Shown here: positions 32,343 to 41,248 of the stretch, piece after piece | How the letters are laid out: every line of letters starts with the position of its first letter | How positions within the stretch are numbered: position 1 is the first letter of the stretch | NCBI RefSeq assembly: GCF_042650605.1 | Contig: NZ_JBHSBN010000030.1 | Coordinates: forward strand, 1-64,000 | Direction: 5' to 3' | From: Micromonospora_J zhanjiangensis | GTDB taxonomy: Bacteria > Actinomycetota > Actinomycetes > Mycobacteriales > Micromonosporaceae | Length of the DNA stretch: 64,000 bases | Made by a program: the position numbers and the translations under genes | Notes under the pieces: generated by a model | What the model was told of the DNA's origin: nothing | Databases searched by the model: none | Seen by the model: the letters and a program-made list of their open reading frames with translations, nothing else

Positions 32343-34508
32343 TTGGGAACGGAATCCGGCCGAACCGAGCGAACGGTGCCGTCCGGTACGTCGAACGAGC
32401 AGTCCGGGACCGTTTCCGGAGTGAGCGTCCAGGCCGGTGTCATCCACGGCGGTGTGCACTTCACAGGCAACCCCGTCGATCGTTCTCCGATCCCCCGGCA
32501 GCTACCGGCACCGTCGCCGAACTTCGCCAACAGAACGAGCGAGTTGTCCGCGTTGGACGGGTATCTCGCCGAGCGGGGAAACCTCGTCGCCGTTCTGTTC
32601 GGACCGGGCGGCGTGGGAAAATCGGCACTGGCGAGGCAGTGGGCGCACGGCAAGCTGGACCGTTTCGTGGACGGGCAGCTCTATGCCGACCTGCGGGGGT
32701 TCAGCGGCACCGAGCCCCTGGACCCGGGCGTGGTGCTGTCCGCCTTCCTCCGGGCCCTGGGGGTGGCCCCGGACCGGATCCCCCTGCACCTGGCCGAACA
32801 GGTCACCCTCTACCGCACGGTGACCGCGAACCGTTCCCTGCTGGTGGTTCTCGACGACGCGTACTCGGCAGCTCAGGTCAGGACGCTGCTGCCGGCGTCG
32901 ACGTCGGCGGTGGTCGTGGTGACCAGCCGCCGACGACTGACCGGGTTGCTGCCCGACGGTGCCCGCCTGGTCGAGGTGGGTCCGCTGCCGGCTCCGGAAG
33001 CGGTCGAGTTGTTGGGGCGGGCCGTCGGCCGGGAGCGGATCCTCAACGAGTGCGCGCCGGCCGAGGAACTGGCGGGAATCTGTGGCGGTCTGCCCATCGC
33101 GCTCGTCGTGGCGGCGGCGCGGCTGGCTGCCCGTCCCAAGTTGACAGTTCGCCGTATGGTCGCCGAACTGGCCGACGAGGCGCAGCGGCTGTCCCGACTC
33201 TCGGTGGTGGACGGCTTGTCGATCAGGGCGACGTTCCAGTTCTCGTACCAGGCCCTGACGCCGGAGGCGTCGGCGTTGTACCGGACGCTGGCTCTGCACC
33301 CGGGAGCGGAGTTCGGGATGGATCTGATCGCGGCGGTGGCCGGAGCGGGTAGGGCCGATGGGGCCGGGGTGAGCACCGTCATGGGGGAGTTGCTGGACGC
33401 GAACCTGTTGGAGGAGGTGGTCGAGGATCGCTTCCGCTACCACGACCTGCTCCGGCTGCACGCGCGTGAGATGTCGGAGCAGGATGACCCGCCCGACGGC
33501 CGACAGGCGGCCGTGCGCACCATGCTGGAGTTCTATCTCGCCGCCGCCCGTCGGGCGGACCTCGTGGTGACCCCCTACCGGCGGCGGCTGCCGTACGTCT
33601 ATCAACATGCCTTGGCCGGGCCACCCGAATTCTCCGACCGGGCTGCTGCCCTCGGCTGGTTGGATCGGGAGCGGAGCAACCTGCTGGAGGCCGGCCGGGC
33701 CGCCTTCGACCTGGGCCTCCATGAGCTGGCCTGGCAGCTCAGCGACGTGGCCTGGCCGCTCCTTCTCTACTTCAAGGGCTACAACGACCGGCTGGAGATC
33801 GACGAGCGCGGCGTGCGGGCCGCCCGGGCCTGGGGAAACGTGTGGGCCGAGGCGGACATGCTCAAACGGCTGGGCCGGGCGTGCAGCCGGGTCGGCGACC
33901 ATGAGGCGGCCGAGCGGCATGGTCGGGCGGCGGTCGACCGGTATCGGCAGGTGGGCGACGTCCAGGGTGTCATCGACGCCGAGGAGGGGTTGGCCACCCT
34001 CTATGCCGACACCGGCCGTGAGGAGCAGGCGGCGGAGGCATACATCCGGGTCATCGCCGGACGGCGGACCCTGCCGAACGTCCGGAGTGTGGGCCTGTCC
34101 TGTCTCAACCTGGGTATGCTCCGGACCCGGACCGGCCGGCCGGCCGAGGCGCTACCGCTGTTGGTGGAGGCCGGGCAGATCTTCGCCGAGCTGTCCGAGG
34201 TCGACCCCTACAACGCCGCCCGGGTGCTGATCGGTCTGGCCGATGCGTATCTCGGCACCGGCGACCTGGACACCGCCGAGGAGTCCGCCATCGAGGCGGC
34301 ACGCCGGATGGCCGAACTCCGAGCCGCCGGTGAACGGGCGGAGGCGGTGTTCCTGCTCGGCCGCATCGCCCGGCGGCGCGGCGACGACGAGACCGCACGA
34401 CGGCACTATCGGGAGGCCGCTGCCGTCTTCGCCGCGCTCGCCGCGCCCCGGCTGCCCGAGGTGCTCCGCCGGCTCGACGAGCTGGGCGGCGACGCGGCCA
34501 GGCGGTGA
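32343..34508 (+). CDS. NLR-like NB-ARC/TPR protein with N-terminal amyloid-signalling motif
   Basis: This 721-residue STAND protein has, in residues 22-40, GTVSGVSVQAGVIHGGVHF, the counterpart of the C-terminal peptide of the upstream protein. NB-ARC follows at about 60-330 (P-loop GPGGVGKSALARQ near 88, Walker B LLVVLDDA near 168, GLPIAL motif), then a winged-helix segment (YRTLALHPGAEFG, YHDLLRLHAREM) and TPR repeats at about 500-715. It lacks the DNA-binding domain of AfsR regulators. The expected role is a ligand-gated sensor that oligomerises and seeds the effector. TTG 32343 keeps the motif whole; GTG 32376 also would. Neither has a strong ribosome site, so the start is uncertain. Confidence 0.82.
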   Translation: MGTESGRTERTVPSGTSNEQSGTVSGVSVQAGVIHGGVHFTGNPVDRSPIPRQLPAPSPNFANRTSELSALDGYLAERGNLVAVLFGPGGVGKSALARQWAHGKLDRFVDGQLYADLRGFSGTEPLDPGVVLSAFLRALGVAPDRIPLHLAEQVTLYRTVTANRSLLVVLDDAYSAAQVRTLLPASTSAVVVVTSRRRLTGLLPDGARLVEVGPLPAPEAVELLGRAVGRERILNECAPAEELAGICGGLPIALVVAAARLAARPKLTVRRMVAELADEAQRLSRLSVVDGLSIRATFQFSYQALTPEASALYRTLALHPGAEFGMDLIAAVAGAGRADGAGVSTVMGELLDANLLEEVVEDRFRYHDLLRLHAREMSEQDDPPDGRQAAVRTMLEFYLAAARRADLVVTPYRRRLPYVYQHALAGPPEFSDRAAALGWLDRERSNLLEAGRAAFDLGLHELAWQLSDVAWPLLLYFKGYNDRLEIDERGVRAARAWGNVWAEADMLKRLGRACSRVGDHEAAERHGRAAVDRYRQVGDVQGVIDAEEGLATLYADTGREEQAAEAYIRVIAGRRTLPNVRSVGLSCLNLGMLRTRTGRPAEALPLLVEAGQIFAELSEVDPYNAARVLIGLADAYLGTGDLDTAEESAIEAARRMAELRAAGERAEAVFLLGRIARRRGDDETARRHYREAAAVFAALAAPRLPEVLRRLDELGGDAARR

Positions 34509-34850
34509 CAGGTCCCCGCCGGCGTGACGGTGGTACAGGGTTCCGGTGACCCACCGGTGGTGCAGCAGGCGAGCCGTGACGGTGAGCAGTCCGATCGTCA
34601 GCCGGCCGGGTGCGGCCAACTGGCCGAGGCGAAGGGGCGGGGCGCCACGTACCCCGACGGCGGCATCCCCCGTCGGGGTGCCCACGACGGCGAGAGCCAG
34701 CCCGGGATACGCCATCAGGAGGACCGCGCCGACCTCGGCCGGATCGCCGCTGTCGGCGATGGTGACGATGATGTCGGCCAACCGGGCCGAACGGGGCGCC
34801 TGCCGGCGGGCCGACAGCGCCACGACGACGGGCTCAGCCGGCGAGGTCAT
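34152..34850 (-). CDS. Hypothetical protein; conserved-looking N-terminal half only
   Basis: ATG 34850 overlaps the end of the upstream GT-B-like gene by 17 bp, so the two look translationally coupled. The first 110 residues (SARLADIIVTIADSGDPAEV, LLMAYPGLALAVVGTPTGDA, GRLTIGLLTVTARLLHHRW) look like a folded domain and lie in otherwise free DNA. The rest of the 232-residue frame runs 357 bp antisense into the NLR gene and looks like noise (QLVEPAEHLGQPGRGER). A lost stop codon or frameshift near 34510 would explain this. I do not recognise the family. Confidence 0.45.
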   Translation of the reverse strand: MTSPAEPVVVALSARRQAPRSARLADIIVTIADSGDPAEVGAVLLMAYPGLALAVVGTPTGDAAVGVRGAPPLRLGQLAAPGRLTIGLLTVTARLLHHRWVTGTLYHRHAGGDLSPPGRVAAQLVEPAEHLGQPGRGERGEDGSGLPIVPSCGLVVAAPPGDAAEQEHRLRPFTGGSEFGHPACRLDGGLLGGVQVAGAEIRIGQTDQHPGGVVGVDLGQLGEDLPGLHQQR

Positions 34851-36066
34851 GCCGGGCCCTCCAACGGCCGGGGCCAGGCACCGGCACGGGGCCCGTCTTC
34901 CGGTGCCGGCCGGGCTCGGTCAGCTGGAGCAGGCGGTACATGGTGCGCCGCAGCAACACGCCGGCGTCCCCCGGACGACTGGTCAGGGCGGCCATCATCG
35001 CCTGCCGGTCGACTCCCGCGGCCCGGGAGAGCTGGGGAGGAAGCGGCCGGCGTGGGTCCAGGCGGCTGGCGCTCGCGGCCAGCAGGTGCTGAGGCGTGCC
35101 GGCGGCGGGCACCGACCGCAGCCCGGGTAGCAGCAAGGCCGGGCATCCGATGGCGGCGGCGTACGCGGTGACGGAGCCGTGGTCACCGATGAGGTGGTCG
35201 GCGGCGACCACCGGGCCGCGCCAGTCCTCGGTCGGGTCGGGCAGCAGCAGCCCGCTGTCGAGGCAGTCCCGGAGCCAGGCTCGGATCTGCCGGTGTCCGT
35301 GCGCGTCCCAGACCGCCGGGTGCAGCAGCGCGGCGATCCGGTACCGGTCCGGCGGGAGCTGCGTCATCAACTGCGGAAGCAGGTCGGGCCAACGTCCGAA
35401 GACGCCGTCCCGGCCCCAGGTGGAGGAGACCACGACGAGTTCCTGCCGCTCGCCCAGCCCCAGGCCCCGCCGGTAGTCCCGCCGCCAGGGGAGGCTGGCG
35501 ACGAGTCGATCGGCGCAGGGATCACCGACGACCACGGCAGCCTCGACCGCCTCTGGACACTGCCGGCGCAGCACCTCCAACTCCTGATCGTGGGACAGGG
35601 CGAGGGCCGTCGGGAGGACCCGTCCGCCATGGATCAGTCGCTGCGCGTCGAGGCCGTACACCGGCGGGTCCGCGAGCACCGGCCCGCCGTACGGCCCGGG
35701 TCGCACCCGTTTGCCGTGCCCTGCTCCGTGGGCCATCAGGAGCAGGGGCGCGTGCAGTTGGTGGAGTCCGCCGTGGGCAGCGGCGAGACCGAGGTCGAAC
35801 CGTTCCCGGGCGGCCTGGTGCCAGGGGAGGACGAGCGCCCCCGACCGGTCGAGGAACCGCTGCACCTGATGGTTGAAGACGTCCGGTGCCACCGTGAAGA
35901 CCAGCTGCACCCTCGGGTCGCTCTCGAGAAGATCGATCACGTCCAGGAGCCGGTGGCAGCTCGCGATGGTGTGCGCCACGACGAGCACCGTCCGGCAGCC
36001 CGACCGACTTGCCCAGCGATCAGCGTCGATGCCAACGGGGGTGGATGACCATTCCGGCGACGTCAT
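34834..36066 (-). CDS. GT-B-fold protein of unknown function (glycosyl/glycerophosphotransferase-like)
   Basis: This 410-residue cytosolic protein has an N-terminal Rossmann half (TVLVVAHTIASCHRLLDVI, LVFTVAPDVFNHQ, FDLGLAAAHGGLHQLHAPL, LLMAHGAGHGKR) and a C-terminal half ending in ADHLIGDHGSVTAYAAAIG, reminiscent of the donor-binding loop of GT-B and CDP-glycerol glycerophosphotransferase folds. LLHPAVWDAHG before it also fits. GGAGGGAC lies 5 bp before ATG 36066. It is divergent from the SARP gene at 36278, which may control it, and is followed by a small overlapping ORF. I infer fold only; substrate unknown. Similar proteins are usually left hypothetical. Confidence 0.65.
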   Translation of the reverse strand: MTSPEWSSTPVGIDADRWASRSGCRTVLVVAHTIASCHRLLDVIDLLESDPRVQLVFTVAPDVFNHQVQRFLDRSGALVLPWHQAARERFDLGLAAAHGGLHQLHAPLLLMAHGAGHGKRVRPGPYGGPVLADPPVYGLDAQRLIHGGRVLPTALALSHDQELEVLRRQCPEAVEAAVVVGDPCADRLVASLPWRRDYRRGLGLGERQELVVVSSTWGRDGVFGRWPDLLPQLMTQLPPDRYRIAALLHPAVWDAHGHRQIRAWLRDCLDSGLLLPDPTEDWRGPVVAADHLIGDHGSVTAYAAAIGCPALLLPGLRSVPAAGTPQHLLAASASRLDPRRPLPPQLSRAAGVDRQAMMAALTSRPGDAGVLLRRTMYRLLQLTEPGRHRKTGPVPVPGPGRWRARHDLAG

Positions 36067-36277
36067 TGGTGTCCCTCCAGCATTGAATGTCGGCGGGACC
36101 CAGCGTCGAGGAGCCGGCTGCGGATCAGCTTGCCGTTCGCCTTGCAGTGGGCTTGCGAAGAGCTGGGAAGTGGAATGTCTGATTTTTGATTCTGCGGAGG
36201 AAAGTTTGAAGCGCTTGACCGCTGGAAGAACAATGAAATAGGCAGATCTCGATCAAGAGTGAGCGGGGGTGGAGCTG

Positions 36278-39172
36278 ATGGAGTTCATGATTCTGGGTCC
36301 CACGAAGCTCACGGTCGAGGGGCGGTCGATCCCGCTGGGTACGGCAAAACAGCGCGGCCTGCTCGCCGTCCTTCTTTATCACGCCGACAATCCGGTGCGG
36401 GTCGAGACGATCGTGGAATTTCTGTGGCAGGACTCGGCTGTCGATGCTCGCCGCCCGTTGCTCTACACGCTGGCCAGTCGTCTGCGTGCCGCACTGAGGG
36501 CGGTCGACCTGCAGGATGCCCTGGTACGGGTGCCCGGTACCGGCGCCTACCGCCTGACCGTCGATCCTGATCTGGTCGACTACCACCGTTTCCTACGGTT
36601 GACCGCCGAGGCGCGGCAGGCAGTCGACCGTGATCAGCATGACCGGTGTGTCGCCCTGCTCACCAGGGCGAACGAGCTGTGGCGGGGCGAGCCGCTCGCA
36701 GACCTGCGTGGTGCGCGGTGCGAACACCTTCGACGGGACATGCGAGAAAGGCAATTCGGCGCGGCGAAAATGCTGGCGGAAAGCGAGTTGGTTACCGGCC
36801 AACACGACCGGGTGCTGGCCCGGCTGGAACCGTTGTTGATCGAGAATCGACTCGACGAGGGCCTGGCGAGGTTGTGGATCACCGCACTGCACGCGGCCGG
36901 TCGTACCTCCGAGGCCCGGGACTTCCTGGGTGCCTACCGTCGCCGCTACCGCCGGACGATGCGTACCGACCCGGTACTGGACATCGCGGATCTCCTGCCC
37001 ACCGCATCCGCCAGGAACCAGCTCGCCGCCGTGGACGCGGCGGTGCCGGTGCCCCGGCAGTTGCCGAACGACGTACCCGACTACACGGGGCACAGCGGGC
37101 TGCTGGACGAGTTGGACGCCCTCGCCGTCGGCGAGGGCACTCCGAAGGTGGTGGTGCTGACCGGGATGCCCGGGGTGGGCAAGACCACCCTCGCCGGGCA
37201 CTGGGGGCATCGCCGGCAGGGGTGGTTCCCCGACGGGCAGCTCTACCTCAACGCGGAGGCGTACGGCCCGGTGCCGCCCGTAGGCGGGCAGGAAGCACTG
37301 CACCGTTTTCTCGTCGACCTCGGCGTCCCGGCGGATCGGGTGCCCGCCGACACCCATCGACGCGTCGACCTGTACCACCGGCTGATGGATGGGCGGAGGA
37401 TGCTCGTCGTGCTGGACAACGTCGTCGACTCCGACCAGGCGCAGCAGCTCCTGCCCCGCTCCGACACCAGCCTCACGGTGGTGATCAGCCGCAATCGGCT
37501 CCGCGGGTTGAGTGTCCGGCACGGCATTCGCAGCCTCACCGTCGCACCACTGTCGCCCCTCGAACGACATCACATGCTCGGCCGGATCATCGGTCCCGGA
37601 CGCACGGACACGGAGCCTGCGGCACTGGAGACGCTGGCCCGGCTGTCGGGCGGGCTGCCGCTCGCGTTACGGGTCATCGGCGAGCACGTGGTCTCCCGGC
37701 CCCAGGCACGGCTCGGCGACCTGGCCGAGGAACTCACCTGCCGGCTGCTCGACATCGAGGGTGACGACACCGACGAGATGACCCTGCGGACTGTCTTCGC
37801 CTGGTCGGTCAACGCACTCGCCCCGATGCCCACCAGGCTTTTCCTGGGCCTCGGCCTCTTTCCGGGCGGCACCATCGGGACCGAGGCCGCGGCGGCGATG
37901 CTGGCGGTGGACGTCGCCGGGGCCGAGCGGGCCCTCGACCGACTCGCCCGCGCCCACCTGGTCAACCACGACACCGTCCGGCGGTATCGGATGCATGACC
38001 TGCTGCGCCGGTACGCAGCCGATCGGGCCCGGGCGGAGGAGCCCGCCGAGCAACGACACGCGGCACTGCACCGGCTGTTGGACTGGTACCTACTCACGGC
38101 CGTCAACGCCGTCACGGTCCTGGAGCCGAACCGCGCACCCGTCCCCGATCTGCCCGAACCGCGCGCGGTGACACCGATGACCTTCACCTCGGACGGCGCC
38201 GCCCTGCGATGGTGCGAGACGGAACGGACCAACGTGCTCGCCCTGGTCCGTAGCGCGGCGGTGGAGGGTTTCCATCGGCACGCCTGGCAGACCGTCGGCA
38301 CGGTCCACGAGATCTTCGACCGCTCCGGGAGGCAGGAGGACATGCGCGAGATGTTGCGCATCGCCCTCGACGCCGCGACTGCCGACGGTCACGACCCGGG
38401 CCGGGTGGGCACCCTCGTCAACCTCGGAGCCAGCTATTTCACCACCCACGACTACGACCGCGCCGGCGGCCTGTTCGCCGAGGCTCTGCGTCTCGCCGAG
38501 GAGAACGGCTTCGCCGAACTGCGGACGGCCTGCCGGCACAATCTCGCCTCCGTGCACCTGCGGACCGGGGCGACCACCACCGCCATCGAGACCTTCCAGG
38601 AGGTCCTGACCGACTGTCGGGCGGCCGGGTACGCCATCGGTGAGGCGTACACGCTCTACCACCTCGGTGACGCCCACCGCCAACTCGGCCGGTACCGCCA
38701 GGCCCGCCTTCTCTACCAGCAGGCCCTTGCCATCTGGGACCGGATCGGCTCGCTGCGAGGCCGAAGCCTCAACCACGTCCGGCTCGCCGAGCTCAGCCTC
38801 GACACGGGCCAGCCCCAGGTCGCACTCGACCTCGGCCGCGTCGCTCTCGAACTACATGACCGGGTCACCGACGACACGATCCGTTGCGACGCCCTCACCG
38901 TCTCGGCCGAGGCTGAAATCCGCCTGGGGCGGCACCGTGACGCGCTGGCCGACGCCACCCTCGCCCGGGTGATCGGCGACGAGCTGACCGACCCGCTACG
39001 CCAGGCGCGCGCCCTCGCCGTACTGGCGGAGGCTCTGCGCGCGGTCGGCGACCACGACAACGCTCTCAGTCGGAGCCGGGAAGCCCTCGACCTGCTCGAC
39101 GACACCGACGATCCGCAGCGGCAGGCCATTCGGGACCGGATCGCCGTGCACCACGTCCACCAGAATCGGTGA
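36278..39172 (+). CDS. AfsR/SARP-type regulator with BTAD, NB-ARC and TPR domains
   Basis: This 964-residue regulator has the SARP winged helix (residues 1-92: FMILGPTKLTVEGRSIPLG, AKQRGLLAVLLYHAD, LLYTLASRLRAALR), then BTAD (about 93-240: DYHRFLRLTAEARQAV to FLGAYRRRYRRT). The P-loop GMPGVGKTTLAGH is near residue 295, LLVVLDN-type Walker B and GLPLALRVIGEH follow, and TPR repeats span 690-950. ATG 36278 follows GGGGGTGGAG; GTG 36269 in frame is an alternative. It is divergent from the GT-B-fold gene, its nearest plausible target. Compared with the first SARP (6938-9949) the architecture is the same but the sequence distinct, so not a recent duplicate. No secondary-metabolite cluster adjoins it. 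Confidence 0.92.
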   Translation: MEFMILGPTKLTVEGRSIPLGTAKQRGLLAVLLYHADNPVRVETIVEFLWQDSAVDARRPLLYTLASRLRAALRAVDLQDALVRVPGTGAYRLTVDPDLVDYHRFLRLTAEARQAVDRDQHDRCVALLTRANELWRGEPLADLRGARCEHLRRDMRERQFGAAKMLAESELVTGQHDRVLARLEPLLIENRLDEGLARLWITALHAAGRTSEARDFLGAYRRRYRRTMRTDPVLDIADLLPTASARNQLAAVDAAVPVPRQLPNDVPDYTGHSGLLDELDALAVGEGTPKVVVLTGMPGVGKTTLAGHWGHRRQGWFPDGQLYLNAEAYGPVPPVGGQEALHRFLVDLGVPADRVPADTHRRVDLYHRLMDGRRMLVVLDNVVDSDQAQQLLPRSDTSLTVVISRNRLRGLSVRHGIRSLTVAPLSPLERHHMLGRIIGPGRTDTEPAALETLARLSGGLPLALRVIGEHVVSRPQARLGDLAEELTCRLLDIEGDDTDEMTLRTVFAWSVNALAPMPTRLFLGLGLFPGGTIGTEAAAAMLAVDVAGAERALDRLARAHLVNHDTVRRYRMHDLLRRYAADRARAEEPAEQRHAALHRLLDWYLLTAVNAVTVLEPNRAPVPDLPEPRAVTPMTFTSDGAALRWCETERTNVLALVRSAAVEGFHRHAWQTVGTVHEIFDRSGRQEDMREMLRIALDAATADGHDPGRVGTLVNLGASYFTTHDYDRAGGLFAEALRLAEENGFAELRTACRHNLASVHLRTGATTTAIETFQEVLTDCRAAGYAIGEAYTLYHLGDAHRQLGRYRQARLLYQQALAIWDRIGSLRGRSLNHVRLAELSLDTGQPQVALDLGRVALELHDRVTDDTIRCDALTVSAEAEIRLGRHRDALADATLARVIGDELTDPLRQARALAVLAEALRAVGDHDNALSRSREALDLLDDTDDPQRQAIRDRIAVHHVHQNR

Positions 39173-39245
39173 ACGGTGCTCAGGACGTGGCCAGCACGCA
39201 TGGCGTGAACGCCCCGGCGTACGTACCGGCGATCGCGGGGCGTTG

Positions 39246-39282
39246 TGCTCGGCCGTGGTCCGCGCGCGGCCACGGCCGAGCA
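39246..39282. terminator. Hairpin terminator after the second SARP gene
   Basis: TGCTCGGCCGTGG (39246-39258) pairs perfectly with 39270-39282 around an 11-nt loop, 73 bp beyond the stop. There is no U-run, and it could also serve the leftward pseudogene. Confidence 0.6.
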
Positions 39283-39363
39283 TCAGATGTCCGGATCGGG
39301 GACCGTCTCGCCGGCGGCGGGCCGATCTGGATGGTGGCGGTCGGTGTGGCGCCGAACCAGGTG

Positions 39364-39892
39364 TCATCCGCGGGGCGCCGTAGGCCGATAGGTCGCGATG
39401 ATGGCGCCCGTGCTCGTGGACGTCGCGTCGACCAGTTCAAAGGTGGTGGGCGGCGAGTCGGCCGGGAACAGCCGCCTGCGCCCGCCACCGGCGACCACCG
39501 GGCTGATCACCAGGGTCAGCTCGTCCAGGACGCCCGCGTCGATGAGCGACTTGACCAGGGTGGGACTGCCCGAGACGCGATCTTGCCGCCGTCCTGTTCG
39601 CGGAGCTCCTTGATGAAGTCCACCACCGACCCCTCGATCAGGGTGCTGTTCGACCAGTGGTCGACCGACGTCAGGGTCGTCGACGCGACGTATTTCTGGG
39701 TCTTGTTGACGAAGCCGGCGAACGGCTCGTCGGTGGAGGTGGGCCAGTACTGCGCCCACTCGGTGAACGTGTTGCGCCCCAGGAGAATGGCGTCCTGCCC
39801 GTCGAGCATCGGCCAGAAAGACGTCGACCGCCGCCTCGGCTGCCGCCCTCATGCGGATCAGGTTTGCCCGGTGCCTCCGACAGACGCCGCAT
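39364..39892 (-). pseudogene. Frameshifted RibD C-terminal/dihydrofolate-reductase-like gene
   Basis: Three leftward frames together rebuild one DHFR/RibD_C-type protein. An N-terminal bit (SEAPGKPDPHEGG) is followed by MLDGQDAILLGRNTFTEW, YWPTSTDEPFAGFVNKTQKY and FIKELREQDGGKIA in a second frame. The end, SGSPTLVKSLIDAGVLDEL, VISPVVAGGGRRRLFP and TSTGAIIATYRP, lies in a third. The second break, near 39578, fits loss of one C (GCGTCTCG where GCCGTCTCG is expected). The first break lies near 39810. The proper start is not seen. Intact homologues are small flavin/pterin-type reductases of uncertain substrate. Confidence 0.75.
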
Positions 39893-39934
39893 CCGGCCAC
39901 CGCGCGGCCCGCGACGGCCGGATGCGGTTGCTCG

Positions 39935-40173
39935 TCAGGCTTTCAGGACAACCTTGGTGACACCGACCAGCCGCCGCCGGCGCCCCTGCCGGTGAGCGAG
40001 GGCCATTCCCGGCACCACCGCCCGGGACGTCGGGGAGTCGTCCACGCCGCTGATCCGGCGCACCGTGTCCGGCGCACCGTGTCCGGCGCCGCCAGCTGTG
40101 CCACGCCCAGACCGAGGCTCATCCAACCGAGCCCGCGTCCTCGCCGCTGCACCTCCTCCTGCCTGGTATTCAC
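39935..40173 (-). pseudogene. SRPBCC-family gene remnant fused to a dehydrogenase-like tail
   Basis: GTG 40173 opens a frame RRGRGLGWMSLGLGVAQLAAPDTV, of which the AQLAAPDTV core is typical of actinobacterial SRPBCC/cyclase membrane proteins. A 14-bp tandem duplication then shifts the frame. Removing one copy restores RRISGVDDSPTSRAVVP, the expected continuation. The remaining 25 codons end in TKVVLKA and stop at 39935, like the C-terminus of zinc alcohol dehydrogenases, which often sit beside SRPBCC genes. So a deletion probably joined the two genes. Confidence 0.55.
40055..40089. repeat. 14-bp tandem duplication inside the SRPBCC remnant
   Basis: GGCGCACCGTGTCC occurs at 40057-40070 and 40071-40084 with the period continuing a few bases on each side. 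Fourteen is not a multiple of three, so it breaks the reading frame of the leftward remnant. Confidence 0.85.
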
Positions 40174-40375
40174 TGCCTCTCCGACCGCCAGTCGAGTCAC
40201 GGGTAGCCTCCGTATCCAATTCGCGTCTGGCCGAGCGTCCCCGCTCCGTGACGAACCTGCGCGGCGAGCTAGTGGGGCCGGCATACCCGCCGCTGGCCAC
40301 CTAAACCCGCCAAACGACATTCCGCCCTCCCGTACGGACTGAACGACCCGTCGGTGCTGAGGCGACACTGACCGG

Positions 40376-41125
40376 ATGACCTCGACGATGCTGGTGCTCG
40401 GACCGCGGCTCGCCGCCGCGCTGGTGCTACTGACCACCGCCGCAGCAGCCATCGCCACCGTCGGGCGGCTCGGGCACGGCCGACAGATCGCCATCGCCGC
40501 CGTCCGCGCCGCGTTGCAACTGGCCGCCGTTTCACTGGTGATTACCGCGATTGTCGGCTCGCTGTGGGCCACCGGGGCGTTCGTCCTGCTCATGTGCGGA
40601 GTCGCCGCCGGCACCTCGGGCCGGCGGATCACCGGTGGGCCGTACGGCTGGTGGGCGGGCGTCCCGATCGCCACCGCCAGCCTGACCGTCGTCGCCGCGC
40701 TGCTCCTGGCGGGCCTGATGCCTCTGCGCGGCATCGCGATCATCCCGATCGCCGGCATCCTGACCGGCGGCGCCATGACCGCCACCAGCCTCGCCGGGCG
40801 GCGCTTCAACGACGAGCTTCACGCTCGGCGCGGCGAGGTCGAAGCCGCTCTCGCGCTGGGCCTGCTTCCCCGCGACGCCCGGCTGCTCGTCTGCCGCCCC
40901 GCCGCCAGCCAGGCACTCATCCCGGCCCTGGACCAGACCCGCACCGTCGGCCTGGTCACCCTCCCCGGCGCCTTCGTCGGCGTCCTCCTCGGCGGCGCGA
41001 GCCCGCTGGCCGCAGGGATCACCCAACTGTTCGTCCTCGTCGGTCTCCTCGCCGTCGAAGCCACCGCCACAGTCCTCACCATCGAGGTGATGGCCCGAGG
41101 ACGGCTACGCCGGCGATCCCCGTGA
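40376..41125 (+). CDS. FetB/YbbM-type ABC permease (UPF0014 family)
   Basis: This 249-residue integral membrane protein has seven or so hydrophobic segments and the family landmarks RAALQLAAVSLVITAI, EAALALGLLPRDARLLVCR, ALIPALDQTRTVGLVTLPG and AFVGVLLGGASPLAAGITQ. In E. coli FetB works with the ATPase FetA in iron export or resistance. No FetA-like ATPase gene is present in the neighbourhood, which is odd for a two-part system. ATG 40376 gives the expected length. It sits alone between pseudogene fragments, so it may have lost its partner in the same rearrangements. Confidence 0.85.
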   Translation: MTSTMLVLGPRLAAALVLLTTAAAAIATVGRLGHGRQIAIAAVRAALQLAAVSLVITAIVGSLWATGAFVLLMCGVAAGTSGRRITGGPYGWWAGVPIATASLTVVAALLLAGLMPLRGIAIIPIAGILTGGAMTATSLAGRRFNDELHARRGEVEAALALGLLPRDARLLVCRPAASQALIPALDQTRTVGLVTLPGAFVGVLLGGASPLAAGITQLFVLVGLLAVEATATVLTIEVMARGRLRRRSP

Positions 41126-41248
41126 ACCAGCAAACGCCCAGCCGCGCGCTCGCCACACCCCGCGACGGCGCGCCGTGGTGGCCCCGCCTCGATCAAGGCC
41201 CTCCGACGCCCGGCCGCACGCCGCCGTCGGCCGGGTCACTCGGACTGA

